Positions 17,868-26,069 of a stretch of DNA of 64,000 bases are shown here, piece by piece. Below the pieces are notes generated by a model. That model was not told the origin of the DNA. It did no database searches and was given only the letters and a program-made list of their open reading frames with translations. Source of the DNA: Neotamlana sedimentorum (GTDB lineage: Bacteria; Bacteroidota; Bacteroidia; Flavobacteriales; Flavobacteriaceae). The stretch covers positions 124,001 to 188,000 of the forward strand of contig NZ_JTDW01000007.1 of the NCBI RefSeq assembly GCF_000943565.1, in the 5' to 3' direction. Made by a program: the position numbers and the translations under genes. Positions within the stretch are counted from its first letter, which is position 1; each line of letters begins with the position of its first letter.

Positions 17868-18432
17868 CATTATAATCTTATTATTTTGGTCCTGTATACT
17901 TTCAGCTCAATCGAAAAATGAAAAAGAAGAACGTATTACCCTATCTCAATTTCCCAATCTAGCACACCAATCATTATTAAGTACAGAAAAACCATTAAAG
18001 AAATTAAAGTTTTTTAAAGAAATTGATGGTAGTCGTAAAAGTTACGAAGCTAAATTTAAGTATAACAAATTGCAGTATAGCGTTGAGTTTGACACCTTAG
18101 GTAAACTTGAAGATATTGAAATTATTATAAAACAAAAACACATTCCTGAAGGTGCTTTACAACAGATTACAACTTACTTTAAAACAAATTTTGACAAATA
18201 TAGCTTTATAAAAATACAAGAACAATACATTAACAAAAAGGATAAAACGGATACAGATTTTATTAATTATATTCTTGAAAATCCGATTGGAAAACACACC
18301 CATTTTGAAATTATTGCAGAAATAAAATCTAAGAAAGACCGCTTATTCAAAGAATTTACCTTTAAATTTACCGGCGAATTTGAAAAATCAAGACCGATAT
18401 CTTCATCGTCGTACGAGCATGCGTTATTTTAA
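17857..18432 (+). CDS. Secreted protein of unknown function (PepSY-like)
   Basis: 191 residues from the ATG at 17857, chosen because it begins a clean signal peptide (hydrophobic IIILLFWSCILSA). An upstream in-frame ATG at 17791 would lie well inside tag. The mature part has two similar alpha/beta halves, one with SYEAKFKYNKLQYSVEFDTLG and one later; this suggests a PepSY-like or SnoaL-free periplasmic fold, weakly supported. It overlaps both neighbours (11 bp with tag, 14 bp with the DUF2490 gene), so translation is likely coupled. No catalytic residues are recognised. Confidence 0.5.
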   Translation: MKFNIIILLFWSCILSAQSKNEKEERITLSQFPNLAHQSLLSTEKPLKKLKFFKEIDGSRKSYEAKFKYNKLQYSVEFDTLGKLEDIEIIIKQKHIPEGALQQITTYFKTNFDKYSFIKIQEQYINKKDKTDTDFINYILENPIGKHTHFEIIAEIKSKKDRLFKEFTFKFTGEFEKSRPISSSSYEHALF

Positions 18433-19096
18433 ACCTTTATTATTTCTTTTACTTTTCTATTGTTTATCGGTTTCTAGCCAAAACAATTTAACCTTAATGG
18501 GCGAATCGTCTATTTCTGTCAATCATAAAGCAACAAAAAACTATAGCGTTAATTTCGCTGCACGTTCACGCTATTTTTTAAATCCGGATAATAGTTTTGG
18601 ATACAAACAGCAGCAAATAGATTTGTATCATTTTTCAACTTTTAAATTAAACATTAATCACGATTTAAGTTTAGGAATTTATTACCGAAATAGAGATTTA
18701 TTTAACACAGGAATTGGCGAAGTTAGATTTACCCAACAATTTAACTACAAAAAACAAAAGCACAGTTTTAGATTTGGCCACAGAGTTAGAGCTGAACAGC
18801 GCATTTTAGATACAAAAACTATTTTTAGACAACGCTATAGGTTTGCGATTGATTTTCCATTAAATGGTGAAAAACTAGATATTGGTGAACCTTATTTATT
18901 CTTTGCTTTAGAAGGGCTTTGGAGTTTTAGTAAGAAAGACACTCCAGAATTTGACGAACGTACTATAACGCAAATTGGATGGCAAATTTCTGAAACTTTA
19001 AAACTTCAAACAGGTTTAGAATACAGACTAGAAGCTTTTAATATAATAGCTAAACATAGTTTATATTTACTAACTTCAGCTGTTTTAAAGCTTTAA
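18419..19096 (+). CDS. DUF2490 outer-membrane beta-barrel protein
   Basis: 225 residues from the ATG at 18419, which starts a signal peptide (PLLFLLLFYCLSVSSQ); the frame extends further upstream without one. The mature chain is alternating amphipathic strands with aromatic girdles (for example FRFGHRVRAEQRI and FRQRYRFAID), typical for the DUF2490 family of small outer-membrane barrels. Function is unknown. It overlaps the preceding secreted-protein gene by 14 bp, suggesting the two act in the same envelope process. Confidence 0.72.
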   Translation: MRYFKPLLFLLLFYCLSVSSQNNLTLMGESSISVNHKATKNYSVNFAARSRYFLNPDNSFGYKQQQIDLYHFSTFKLNINHDLSLGIYYRNRDLFNTGIGEVRFTQQFNYKKQKHSFRFGHRVRAEQRILDTKTIFRQRYRFAIDFPLNGEKLDIGEPYLFFALEGLWSFSKKDTPEFDERTITQIGWQISETLKLQTGLEYRLEAFNIIAKHSLYLLTSAVLKL

Positions 19097-19108
19097 ATTT
19101 CTATTGTA

Positions 19109-20350
19109 TTATATCATTATTTTATAGGTTTCAATCCTATTGTCGTATTTCATTTTTAATATTATAATACCTTGATCTAACATTTTAAGCGGAATATAAT
19201 AATTTATACTTGTTTTAGTTGTTTTGTACAATGTTTGTCCTAATATATTATATACGACCATACCTTTTATGGGTAGATCATTATTATGGCTTAAAACAAT
19301 TAAATTTTCATCTTTTTTTTTAACCGAAAGCGTTCCGTTTTGGTTTATCCAATATGAGTATTTTAAATCCTCGAATAAATTTTCAGAAGCAACTATCCAT
19401 GGTGATTTAGCTATTTCCGTTTCCCAATTTTGTTTTATTGAAGCGACTTCTTGTAATCGTGAATCTCCCCAGCCTTCACCAACCCACATCGACTGGCTAT
19501 CCCAATCTGTATTTATGTAGGCAAGTGCTTTAATGTTATCGTTACCATAAATGCTTGCAAATAGTGGTGCATACCATGAGTTCCAGTGCGACCCCGAATC
19601 TCCCTGTTTTAAATCTAATTTTGGCGTAGCTTCGGCAATCATTATTGGTTTGCTATGAGCTTCAGCAAAATCTCGAATAGATTGTCCCATATTACTTCCG
19701 TTAAAATGAGAATAACCTAACCAATTTACATAATCATCTCCTGGATACCATAAATCTATATTAGGATGATTACCTCCAGAAGATTGCCAAACGTAAGCTA
19801 CATTTTTAACCTCCAATTCATCAAAAATATGAACAATGTGTTTCCATGCGGTTTTAAATTCATCGGGATTATAATTATTCCAAGAACCGTCAAATTCGTA
19901 ACCAATTCTTAAATAGATCGGTCGATTTTTAGATTTTATCCATTGTGCTAACTCTGTAATTTTAGAATCGAGATAACCATCATTTATATACGGTAAAACA
20001 TCTACTAAATATAAACCAATTACGAGAAACGAATTATTAAAGGTAGTATCGTTAAAATAAGCCTCAGCATGAACATCACCAGCCCCCCAATTACTTAATA
20101 TTTTTAATCCTTTTAATTCTACCAAATCGGTATAAGTTGTAATTCCTGCTGGAATTTTTAAAAAGGCATCTACATAACCATTTTGATGTGAGGACAACCC
20201 TCCTACAGCTCCTAAATCTTGTCCCATTATTAAAAGTTTATCACCATTATTTGGTGCAAACTTAGCGGCTCCATAATGTGCACTTATCTGGGCAAAAGAA
20301 GTACTAAAATAAAGACTTAAAATAAAGCTAAAAACTAAATTAGTTTTCAT
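19109..20350 (-). CDS. GH26-like secreted glycoside hydrolase with T9SS sorting tail
   Basis: 413 residues. A signal peptide covers residues 1-20. A (beta/alpha)8-type catalytic region (about 22-320) has candidate acid/base Glu152 in LRIGYEFDGSW and candidate nucleophile Glu240 in PIMIAEATPK, as in GH26 mannanases and relatives. A type A T9SS C-terminal sorting domain (about 335-413) carries GMVVYNILGQTLYK and the final YKIMI. The protein should cross the outer membrane through T9SS and stay on or leave the surface. Substrate is likely a beta-mannan or another beta-glycan. It is not in a polysaccharide utilisation locus: no SusCD pair or other hydrolase is adjacent. Confidence 0.75.
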   Translation of the reverse strand: MKTNLVFSFILSLYFSTSFAQISAHYGAAKFAPNNGDKLLIMGQDLGAVGGLSSHQNGYVDAFLKIPAGITTYTDLVELKGLKILSNWGAGDVHAEAYFNDTTFNNSFLVIGLYLVDVLPYINDGYLDSKITELAQWIKSKNRPIYLRIGYEFDGSWNNYNPDEFKTAWKHIVHIFDELEVKNVAYVWQSSGGNHPNIDLWYPGDDYVNWLGYSHFNGSNMGQSIRDFAEAHSKPIMIAEATPKLDLKQGDSGSHWNSWYAPLFASIYGNDNIKALAYINTDWDSQSMWVGEGWGDSRLQEVASIKQNWETEIAKSPWIVASENLFEDLKYSYWINQNGTLSVKKKDENLIVLSHNNDLPIKGMVVYNILGQTLYKTTKTSINYYIPLKMLDQGIIILKMKYDNRIETYKIMI

Positions 20351-20504
20351 AAAAACGTATTGTTTTTCAATTATAATTAAAAACCTCTTATGTAAAGAAT
20401 TAACTAAAAGTATTAATTAATATAATTGTAAGCTAATGGTTTAACAAAAATTCGGTTTATTTATTAATTAACTAATTTAAATTGGTACTAATTATGGATG
20501 TCAA

Positions 20505-21530
20505 TTAAAAGTATTTTTTCTTTAACCAGAACGATACCTTTACTAGCAATATTAAAGCAGGGACTTCTACTAATGGTCCTATAACCCCGGCAAAGGCCTG
20601 CCCCGAATTAAGTCCAAAAACGGCTATTGCAACTGCAATGGCTAACTCAAAATTATTACCTGCAGCTGTAAATGCTACGGCAGCAGTTTTATCGTATTCC
20701 GCACCCATAGCTTTTGTAAAGAAAAACCCAACAATAAACATTAATCCAAAATAAATTAAGAGGGGTACAGCAATTATTAAAACATCCATTGGTATCTCAA
20801 CTATTAATTCGCCTTTAAGAGAAAACATGATAATAATTGTAAATAGTAAAGATATTAAAGTTAGTGGCGAAATGGTTGGTATAAATTTATGTGTATACCA
20901 ATCTTCTCCTTTAAGCTTCACCAAAATTAATCGACTTAATATTCCTAATAAAAATGGAAGTCCTAAATAAATAGCGACACTTTCTGCAATAGTACCTATG
21001 GAAATATCCACAATAGCTCCTTCAAAACCAAAAAGAGGTGGTAATTTGGTAATAAATAACCATGCGTAAAAGCTATAACCAAATACTTGAAAAATACTAT
21101 TTAACGCTACCAAACCTGCTCCATATTCACTGCTTCCATCTGCTAAATCGTTCCAAACTAAAACCATTGCGATACATCGTGCAAGCCCTATTAAAATAAG
21201 ACCAACCATATATTCCGGATAATCCTTTAAAAAGGTTATGGCTAAAACAAACATTAGTATAGGACCAACAATCCAATTTAAAATAAGTGAAATGGAAAGT
21301 ATTTTTGTATTACGGAACACCTTTGGTAACAAAGCATAGTTAACTTTGGCAAGCGGTGGATACATCATTAAAATTAAACCTATAGCAATAGGAATGTTGG
21401 TTGTACCTTGATTAAAAGAGTTAATAAAATTTGGAAAGGTTGGAAAGAAATACCCAATTCCCACTCCAATCGCCATGGCTATAAATATCCATAAGGTTAA
21501 ATTTTTATCTAGAAAACTTAATTTTTTCAT
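20505..21530 (-). CDS. arsB: ACR3-family arsenite efflux transporter
   Basis: 341 residues with ten predicted membrane helices. ACR3 hallmarks are visible: the conserved Cys119 in [31 protein letters not shown], and [18 protein letters not shown] near the C-terminus. It exports arsenite (and perhaps antimonite) driven by proton-motive force. Neither arsR nor arsC lies beside it, unusual for a resistance operon. The upstream region holds a nested dyad (21548-21581) that could bind an unlinked ArsR. The gene name arsB is used loosely for Acr3 proteins; the family itself is clear. Confidence 0.9.
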   Translation of the reverse strand: MKKLSFLDKNLTLWIFIAMAIGVGIGYFFPTFPNFINSFNQGTTNIPIAIGLILMMYPPLAKVNYALLPKVFRNTKILSISLILNWIVGPILMFVLAITFLKDYPEYMVGLILIGLARCIAMVLVWNDLADGSSEYGAGLVALNSIFQVFGYSFYAWLFITKLPPLFGFEGAIVDISIGTIAESVAIYLGLPFLLGILSRLILVKLKGEDWYTHKFIPTISPLTLISLLFTIIIMFSLKGELIVEIPMDVLIIAVPLLIYFGLMFIVGFFFTKAMGAEYDKTAAVAFTAAGNNFELAIAVAIAVFGLNSGQAFAGVIGPLVEVPALILLVKVSFWLKKKYF

Positions 21531-21547
21531 ACCTGCTTAAAGTTTAT

Positions 21548-21581
21548 TATTTTAATATTGCAATATTACGATGTTAAAATA
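21548..21581. promoter_or_regulatory. Nested inverted repeat upstream of the arsenite pump
   Basis: A perfect 14 bp palindrome AATATTGCAATATT (21554-21567) lies inside 8 bp arms TATTTTAA and TTAAAATA. It sits 18 bp upstream of the transporter ATG. ArsR-family operators are AT-rich dyads in such positions, so this is a candidate operator. Confidence 0.45.
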
Positions 21582-21626
21582 TATTATCAAACTGAAAATT
21601 CAAATAAATTTAATTTAAGAATTAAA

Positions 21627-22247
21627 CTATAACATATTAAAAAATGTCTTTCCAGAAACGTGCTTCGCTCCTAAACTTTCTAAATGTTTGGTGTGAACTT
21701 GACAATCTATTAGTGCGTAATTTGAATTTTTAATGAAAGTAACGAACCCTACTTTACTCGCATTACTCACTTTTGTAAACATACTTTCACCGTAAAAAAT
21801 ACCATTTTTTATATCGACACCATATAAACCACCAACTAAAACATTGTTTTGCCAAACCTCAATCGATTTTGCATAACCTAGTTCATGTAGTTTAGTATAT
21901 GCTTCAATCATTCTTTTAGTAATCCATGTTCCATCTTGATTTTTTCTATTCGTTAAAGCGCATTGGGTTATCACCGATTTAAAATCTTTATTTACAGTTA
22001 CATTAAAATTGCCATTTCGAAGTACTTGCCGCATACTTTTAGAAATTTTAAGTTCCTGCGGATATAAAACAAAACGCGGGTTTGGTGCCCACCACAAAAT
22101 AGGCTCTACATCATACCATGGAAAAATCCCCATTTTGTACGCCAACAGTAAACGCGGTACAGTTAAATCGCCTCCTATTGCCAATAAACCATCGCTATGA
22201 GCTTCGTCTGGATCTGGAAACCAAAGGTCTTCTGTGAGTTGATACAT
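21627..22247 (-). CDS. aat: Leucyl/phenylalanyl-tRNA--protein transferase
   Basis: 206 residues, full length. Family motifs are GLLAIGGDL near the N-terminus, FPWYDVEPILWWAPNPRFVL, and the C-terminal YALIDCQVHTKHLESLGA. The enzyme adds Leu or Phe to N-terminal Lys or Arg, marking proteins for ClpS/ClpAP degradation (N-end rule). It starts right after a strong terminator for the DUF3127 gene, so it has its own transcription. Confidence 0.95.
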   Translation of the reverse strand: MYQLTEDLWFPDPDEAHSDGLLAIGGDLTVPRLLLAYKMGIFPWYDVEPILWWAPNPRFVLYPQELKISKSMRQVLRNGNFNVTVNKDFKSVITQCALTNRKNQDGTWITKRMIEAYTKLHELGYAKSIEVWQNNVLVGGLYGVDIKNGIFYGESMFTKVSNASKVGFVTFIKNSNYALIDCQVHTKHLESLGAKHVSGKTFFNML

Positions 22248-22262
22248 TTTGTAAAAATAAAA

Positions 22263-22289
22263 AACCTTTCAATAGCTTATTGAAAGGTT
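22263..22289 (-). terminator. Intrinsic terminator after the DUF3127 gene
   Basis: A perfect 12 bp stem (AACCTTTCAATA and its complement) with a 3 nt loop. On the minus strand it is followed by a T-rich run. A second hairpin (22304-22324, ATTCTGA arms) precedes it. Confidence 0.75.
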
Positions 22290-22329
22290 AAATGTTATAT
22301 ACGATTCTGAAAATAAATCAGAATACTAA

Positions 22330-22707
22330 TTAAAACGGTAAATCATCGTGATCGTCTTCGTTTAAATCGCCAGCTGGTTCAAACGCATCTGCTGGAGGAA
22401 CTGGAGGTAAATTTTCGCCACCGGCTTCAGCTTGTACAGCCTCTATTCTCCAACCTTGAATAGAGTTAAAGTATTTTGTTTCGCCTTGCGGGTTTACCCA
22501 TTCTCTACCACGTAAGTTAATATTTATTTTTACTGGTTGCCCAACTTTGTAGCTGTTTAGTAAATCGGTTTTGTCTTGTACAAATTCAACCATAATATGT
22601 TGCGGGTACTGCTCTTCTGTAGTTACCACTATTTCTCTTTTTCTAAACCCATTATTACCAAAAGTTTGGGTTTCGCCAATCACTTTAATTCTTCCTTGAA
22701 CTTCCAT
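22330..22707 (-). CDS. DUF3127 OB-fold (SSB-like) protein
   Basis: 125 residues. An OB-fold core (about 1-95) carries strands MEVQGRIKVIGETQTF, FRKREIVVTT and IQGWRIEAVQ. An acidic, Pro-rich tail ends DDLPF, which resembles the DDDIPF-type protein-interaction tip of single-stranded DNA-binding proteins. This matches the DUF3127 family. The tail suggests recruitment to replication or repair partners, but ssDNA binding is inferred. It is a single gene with a terminator directly after it. Confidence 0.75.
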   Translation of the reverse strand: MEVQGRIKVIGETQTFGNNGFRKREIVVTTEEQYPQHIMVEFVQDKTDLLNSYKVGQPVKININLRGREWVNPQGETKYFNSIQGWRIEAVQAEAGGENLPPVPPADAFEPAGDLNEDDHDDLPF

Positions 22708-22783
22708 CTAATCAAATTATTTATTACTATTTATTTATCTTATTTTTTTATTTATCCTTTGGCTACAAAGGTCTATTTAATTT

Positions 22784-23653
22784 TTAAGTTAACAATATTT
22801 TCCAAGCACTATCTACATCGCCAAAACTTAAATAATTATGCGCCAACTCATGCTTTTGTATTTGGCTAAAATTTGTTATTTCTGGTTTTTTAACTGCTAA
22901 GTTTTTTAAAAAATCGGCTACTTCTTCTGGTGTTGGTAAAGCCTCAACATTTCCCAAAACACCTAAATCGTTACCAGTTAAAACGCTACTGTTTTTTATA
23001 TCCTCCGGAAAACCATCAACACCAATTCCAAGTGTATTTAAAGGTTTTGCTATTTCAAAAAAACCGGTTTTTGCTCTGCTATAAAAACTTCCTCCGGCTC
23101 GTGCAACCAAATCTATTTTATGTTGGTCAATTTTACCGTCTTCATTTAAAACAGCCTCGTCAATATGCAATTTTACGACTTCGCAAATTACTAAATTTCC
23201 AGCACCGCCTTCGTTACCTAATTTTACAATATTGGTAACTTTACACTCCATTTGCACCGGTGATTCGGCAACTCTAAACGGCTTAACTAAATCCGATTTT
23301 AACATGGTTAAACCGGCCTTTTCAAACTCGTTAACACCTTTAGCATACTCGGTACTGCTTAACGACATTTGCTGAACCAACCCAAAATTAACCACATTAA
23401 TTACAACTTCTTTTACCGCCTCTACGTTTTCTAACGTGTGTTTTATTGTATTATTCTTAACTCGTCTTGACGGCGAAAAAATTAACACTGGCGGATTAGC
23501 GCTAAATACATTAAAAAAACTAAAGGGCGATAAGTTTGCTTGTCCTTCGGCATCAATTGTACTTGCAAAAGCAATAGGTCTTGGTGCCACAGCACTCAAC
23601 AAATAACCATGTAACTGGCTAGTTGATATGGATTTAGGATCTATGGACAACAT
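22784..23653 (-). CDS. Flavin reductase-like, FMN-binding split-barrel protein
   Basis: 289 residues. The flavin_reduct domain (about 10-200) begins with LLSAVAPRPIAFASTID and NLSPFSFFNVFSANPPVLIFSP, the typical FMN-binding strands. A C-terminal helical extension (about 230-289) is usual for the Bacteroidota group. The likely role is NAD(P)H-dependent flavin reduction or an FMN-dependent oxidoreductase; the partner is unknown. It is divergent from the histidine kinase gene. Confidence 0.85.
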   Translation of the reverse strand: MLSIDPKSISTSQLHGYLLSAVAPRPIAFASTIDAEGQANLSPFSFFNVFSANPPVLIFSPSRRVKNNTIKHTLENVEAVKEVVINVVNFGLVQQMSLSSTEYAKGVNEFEKAGLTMLKSDLVKPFRVAESPVQMECKVTNIVKLGNEGGAGNLVICEVVKLHIDEAVLNEDGKIDQHKIDLVARAGGSFYSRAKTGFFEIAKPLNTLGIGVDGFPEDIKNSSVLTGNDLGVLGNVEALPTPEEVADFLKNLAVKKPEITNFSQIQKHELAHNYLSFGDVDSAWKILLT

Positions 23654-23772
23654 CGCAAATTTATTTCAACAAAGGTAACTATTCTAGTCTGCATCTAAAA
23701 ACCGATTTACTAACAACTTAAACAATAATATTAACAGAATTGCATTATATTACCGAACAAATCCCTTTGTTA

Positions 23773-24927
23773 ATGATTTTAAGCAAGCATAGCAATTTAT
23801 TTCGTTGGATAATTATTACCGCTTCTTTTACCATTGTTTCTCTTATTTTATGGAAAACATTCGAGTTTTTTCAGCATTTTAAAGAAGAAGAACGTATAAA
23901 AATGGAAAATTGGTCGTTTGCACAAACCGACTTATTAAAAACCACAAATTTAGATATCGATCTTGGTAATTTACCTCTTAAAGTAATTACCAGTAATAAA
24001 ACCACACCCATGATTATGGTTACCGAAGATGGTAACTACGATTTTAATAACATTGATGAAAGCAAGTTAACAGACTCCATTGCCGTACAAAAATTAATTG
24101 CAAAATTTCAAGAAGAAAACAACCCCATAAAAGTAAAGTTAGATGGTAGAATTATTAGCACTATTTACTACGGCAACTCACCGCTTTTAAACAAACTAAA
24201 GTACTATCCGTTAGCCTTATTTTTAATTATATTTTTGTTTGCCGCGGTAATTTATTTCTTTTATCGAAGCAGTAAAATTGCAACGCAAAACAAACTTTGG
24301 TCTGGTATGGCAAAGGAAACAGCGCATCAAATTGGCACACCGCTGTCCTCGTTAATTGGTTGGACCGAAATTTTAAAAACCGAAAACGTTAATCCGGATT
24401 ACATAGTAGAAATTGAAAAAGATATTGACCGCTTACAAACCATAACCGAACGTTTTAGTAAAATAGGCTCGGTGCCTGTTTTGGAAACCCTCGATATTGT
24501 TTCAGAAACTATTCATAGTTTCGATTACTTAAAGGCACGTGCGTCTAAACTGGTTGAATTTGAAATAACAACGCCGAGTTTAGAAATTCCTGTAAATCTC
24601 AACAAACAATTATATAGCTGGGTTATCGAAAATTTAGTAAAAAATGCCATTGACGCCATGAAAGGTCGTGGCAAATTAATAATTGAAATTTTACAGTTAG
24701 AAAACGATGTAATGGTAAAAGTAACCGATAGCGGAAAAGGTATTGCTAAGAAAGATTTTAATAGAATTTTTGAGCCCGGGTTTACTACTAAAAAACGTGG
24801 TTGGGGCTTAGGTTTATCGTTAACTAAGCGAATTATTGAAGATTTTCATAACGGAAAAATAAAGGTTCTACATTCCGAAATTGGCAAAGGCACGACCATT
24901 CAAATTAATTTAAAACAAGCAAGTTAA
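23773..24927 (+). CDS. Membrane sensor histidine kinase (orphan)
   Basis: 384 residues from the ATG at 23773; the frame also offers a TTG at 23740. Two membrane helices (about residues 12-33 and 146-165) enclose a periplasmic sensor region of about 110 residues. A kinase core has the H-box in ETAHQIGTPLSSLIGW, N-box in NLVKNAIDAM, G1 DSGKGIAKK and G2 GWGLGLSL. It phosphorylates an unknown partner, as no response regulator gene adjoins. The H-box with Gln-Ile-Gly-Thr-Pro is characteristic of a Bacteroidota kinase group. The signal is unknown. Confidence 0.85.
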   Translation: MILSKHSNLFRWIIITASFTIVSLILWKTFEFFQHFKEEERIKMENWSFAQTDLLKTTNLDIDLGNLPLKVITSNKTTPMIMVTEDGNYDFNNIDESKLTDSIAVQKLIAKFQEENNPIKVKLDGRIISTIYYGNSPLLNKLKYYPLALFLIIFLFAAVIYFFYRSSKIATQNKLWSGMAKETAHQIGTPLSSLIGWTEILKTENVNPDYIVEIEKDIDRLQTITERFSKIGSVPVLETLDIVSETIHSFDYLKARASKLVEFEITTPSLEIPVNLNKQLYSWVIENLVKNAIDAMKGRGKLIIEILQLENDVMVKVTDSGKGIAKKDFNRIFEPGFTTKKRGWGLGLSLTKRIIEDFHNGKIKVLHSEIGKGTTIQINLKQAS

Positions 24928-24940
24928 AACAAGGTGAAAA

Positions 24941-25330
24941 TTACAATGCAGCTTTAATAGCATCTGCCACCGCTTGAAATTCTTCTGGAGTTAAACTTTC
25001 TTTTTTACCAAACTTAGCATCTTCCATAGCATTTAACGGAATTAAGTGTACATGTGCATGTGGCACCTCTAAACCAATTACAGTTAAGCCAACTCGGTTA
25101 CATGGAATGGCAATTTCTATAGCTTTAGCAATCTGCCGTGAAAACTGCATTAATCCATTATAAGTGGCTTCATCTAAATCGAATAATTTATCAACCTCTT
25201 GTTTTGGTATACACAACGTATGCCCTTTGGCATTGGGGTTTATATCAAGAAAGGCAAAAAACTCATCGGTTTCAGCTATTTTATAACAGGGTATTTCATC
25301 ATTTATAATTTTTGTGAAAATAGAAGCCAT
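24941..25330 (-). CDS. HIT-family (histidine triad) protein
   Basis: 129 residues from the ATG at 25330, which gives the canonical start MASIFTKIINDEIPC; an in-frame ATG at 25369 would add a non-conserved extension. The histidine triad is HAHVHLIP near residue 100. HIT proteins of the HinT group hydrolyse nucleoside phosphoramidates or transfer nucleotides. A KESLTPEEFQAVADAI helix ends the protein. It lies downstream of greA, from which a terminator (25353-25393) separates it. Confidence 0.92.
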   Translation of the reverse strand: MASIFTKIINDEIPCYKIAETDEFFAFLDINPNAKGHTLCIPKQEVDKLFDLDEATYNGLMQFSRQIAKAIEIAIPCNRVGLTVIGLEVPHAHVHLIPLNAMEDAKFGKKESLTPEEFQAVADAIKAAL

Positions 25331-25352
25331 AATTAAGGATTTTTGTAAATAT

Positions 25353-25393
25353 AAAAGATTCCTCATCACATCATTCTCGAAAAGGAATCTTTT
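25353..25393 (-). terminator. greA terminator
   Basis: Inverted arms AAAAGATTCCT (25353-25363) and AGGAATCTTTT (25383-25393) form an 11 bp stem with a 19 nt loop. Read on the minus strand it ends in a T-rich tract, between the greA stop and the HIT gene start. Confidence 0.65.
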
Positions 25394-25415
25394 TAAAATA
25401 CACTACATCGAAATA

Positions 25416-25889
25416 TTATCTAGAAATTTCAACAATATCAAATTTCATAACACCGCTTGGTACTTTAATTTCGGCGACATCGCCAACCGATTTACCTAAT
25501 AATCCTTTACCTATTGGTGAATTTACCGAAATTTTTCCTGAAGCTAAATCTGCTTCACTTTCTGCCACCAAAGTATAATTCATTTCCATACCATTGGTTT
25601 GGTTTTTAATTTTCACTTTACTTAGCACTAATACCTTTGAGGTATCTAATTGCGACTCGTCAATAATACGCGCATTAGCCAAAGTTTCTTCTAATTTAGA
25701 AATTTTCATTTCTAACATGCCTTGAGCTTCTTTAGCAGCATCGTATTCTGCATTTTCACTTAAATCGCCTTTATCTCTTGCGTCTGCAATTGCTTGTGAT
25801 GCTTTTGGGCGTTCTATATCTTTAAGCTGGTTAAGCTCGTCTCTTAATTTTTTTAATCCTTCTGGTGTATAGTATGATACTTTACTCAT
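25416..25889 (-). CDS. greA: Transcription elongation factor GreA
   Basis: 157 residues, standard length. The N-terminal coiled coil contains YYTPEGLKKLRDELNQLKD and the acidic tip DARDKGDLSENAEYDAAKE that enters the RNA polymerase secondary channel. The C-terminal FKBP-like domain ends KVPSGVMKFDIVEI. It stimulates cleavage of backtracked RNA. The leader (25890-25977) is remarkable: a -7 element is followed at once by a terminator-shaped hairpin and a 21 bp palindrome, which suggests attenuation or a leader-derived RNA. Confidence 0.96.
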   Translation of the reverse strand: MSKVSYYTPEGLKKLRDELNQLKDIERPKASQAIADARDKGDLSENAEYDAAKEAQGMLEMKISKLEETLANARIIDESQLDTSKVLVLSKVKIKNQTNGMEMNYTLVAESEADLASGKISVNSPIGKGLLGKSVGDVAEIKVPSGVMKFDIVEISR

Positions 25890-25915
25890 AACTTCATCGT
25901 TTTACTTAATAAAAG

Positions 25916-25936
25916 ATGCTGAATTAAATTCAGCAT
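25916..25936. repeat. Perfect palindrome in the greA leader
   Basis: A 21 nt palindrome with 10 bp arms (ATGCTGAATT and complement) around a single central A. It lies 27 bp upstream of the greA start codon, and would sequester no obvious RBS. Confidence 0.6.
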
Positions 25937-25938
25937 AC

Positions 25939-25963
25939 AAAAAAATCTCGTATAAACGAGATT
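25939..25963 (-). terminator. Terminator-like hairpin in the greA leader
   Basis: Arms AATCTCGT and ACGAGATT (8 bp, 4 nt loop). On the minus strand it is followed by seven consecutive T. It sits just downstream of the greA -7 element and upstream of the coding sequence, where a terminator is not expected. Confidence 0.6.
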
Positions 25964-25969
25964 GTATAA

Positions 25970-25977
25970 CAAAAATA
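25970..25977 (-). promoter_or_regulatory. greA -7 element
   Basis: Minus-strand TATTTTTG matches TAnnTTTG exactly. The expected transcription start falls at about 25963, at the base of the leader hairpin. No clear -33 TTG. Confidence 0.4.
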
Positions 25978-26031
25978 CAAAATTTTTAATTCACTCGGTT
26001 AATTTTACGTTTATAAAGTACTAAAACAGAT

Positions 26032-26050
26032 TACTTTTGTTGTAATTTTG
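26032..26050 (+). promoter_or_regulatory. Tandem -7 elements for the Rieske-like lipoprotein gene
   Basis: TACTTTTG (26032-26039) and TAATTTTG (26043-26050) are both exact TAnnTTTG matches, 20-38 bp upstream of the ATG at 26070. A -33 TTG is not evident. Confidence 0.4.
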
Positions 26051-26069
26051 CCAAAATTTATTTTCTCCT

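Noticed and set aside
23656-23663. TAAATTTG on the minus strand just upstream of the flavin reductase start as its promoter
   Set aside because: The transcription start would fall on or inside the start codon; not convincing.
25939-25963. The greA leader hairpin as the terminator of a normal upstream gene
   Set aside because: The next minus-strand gene upstream (TonB receptor) already has its own terminator at 26503-26537, and the gene in between runs on the plus strand.
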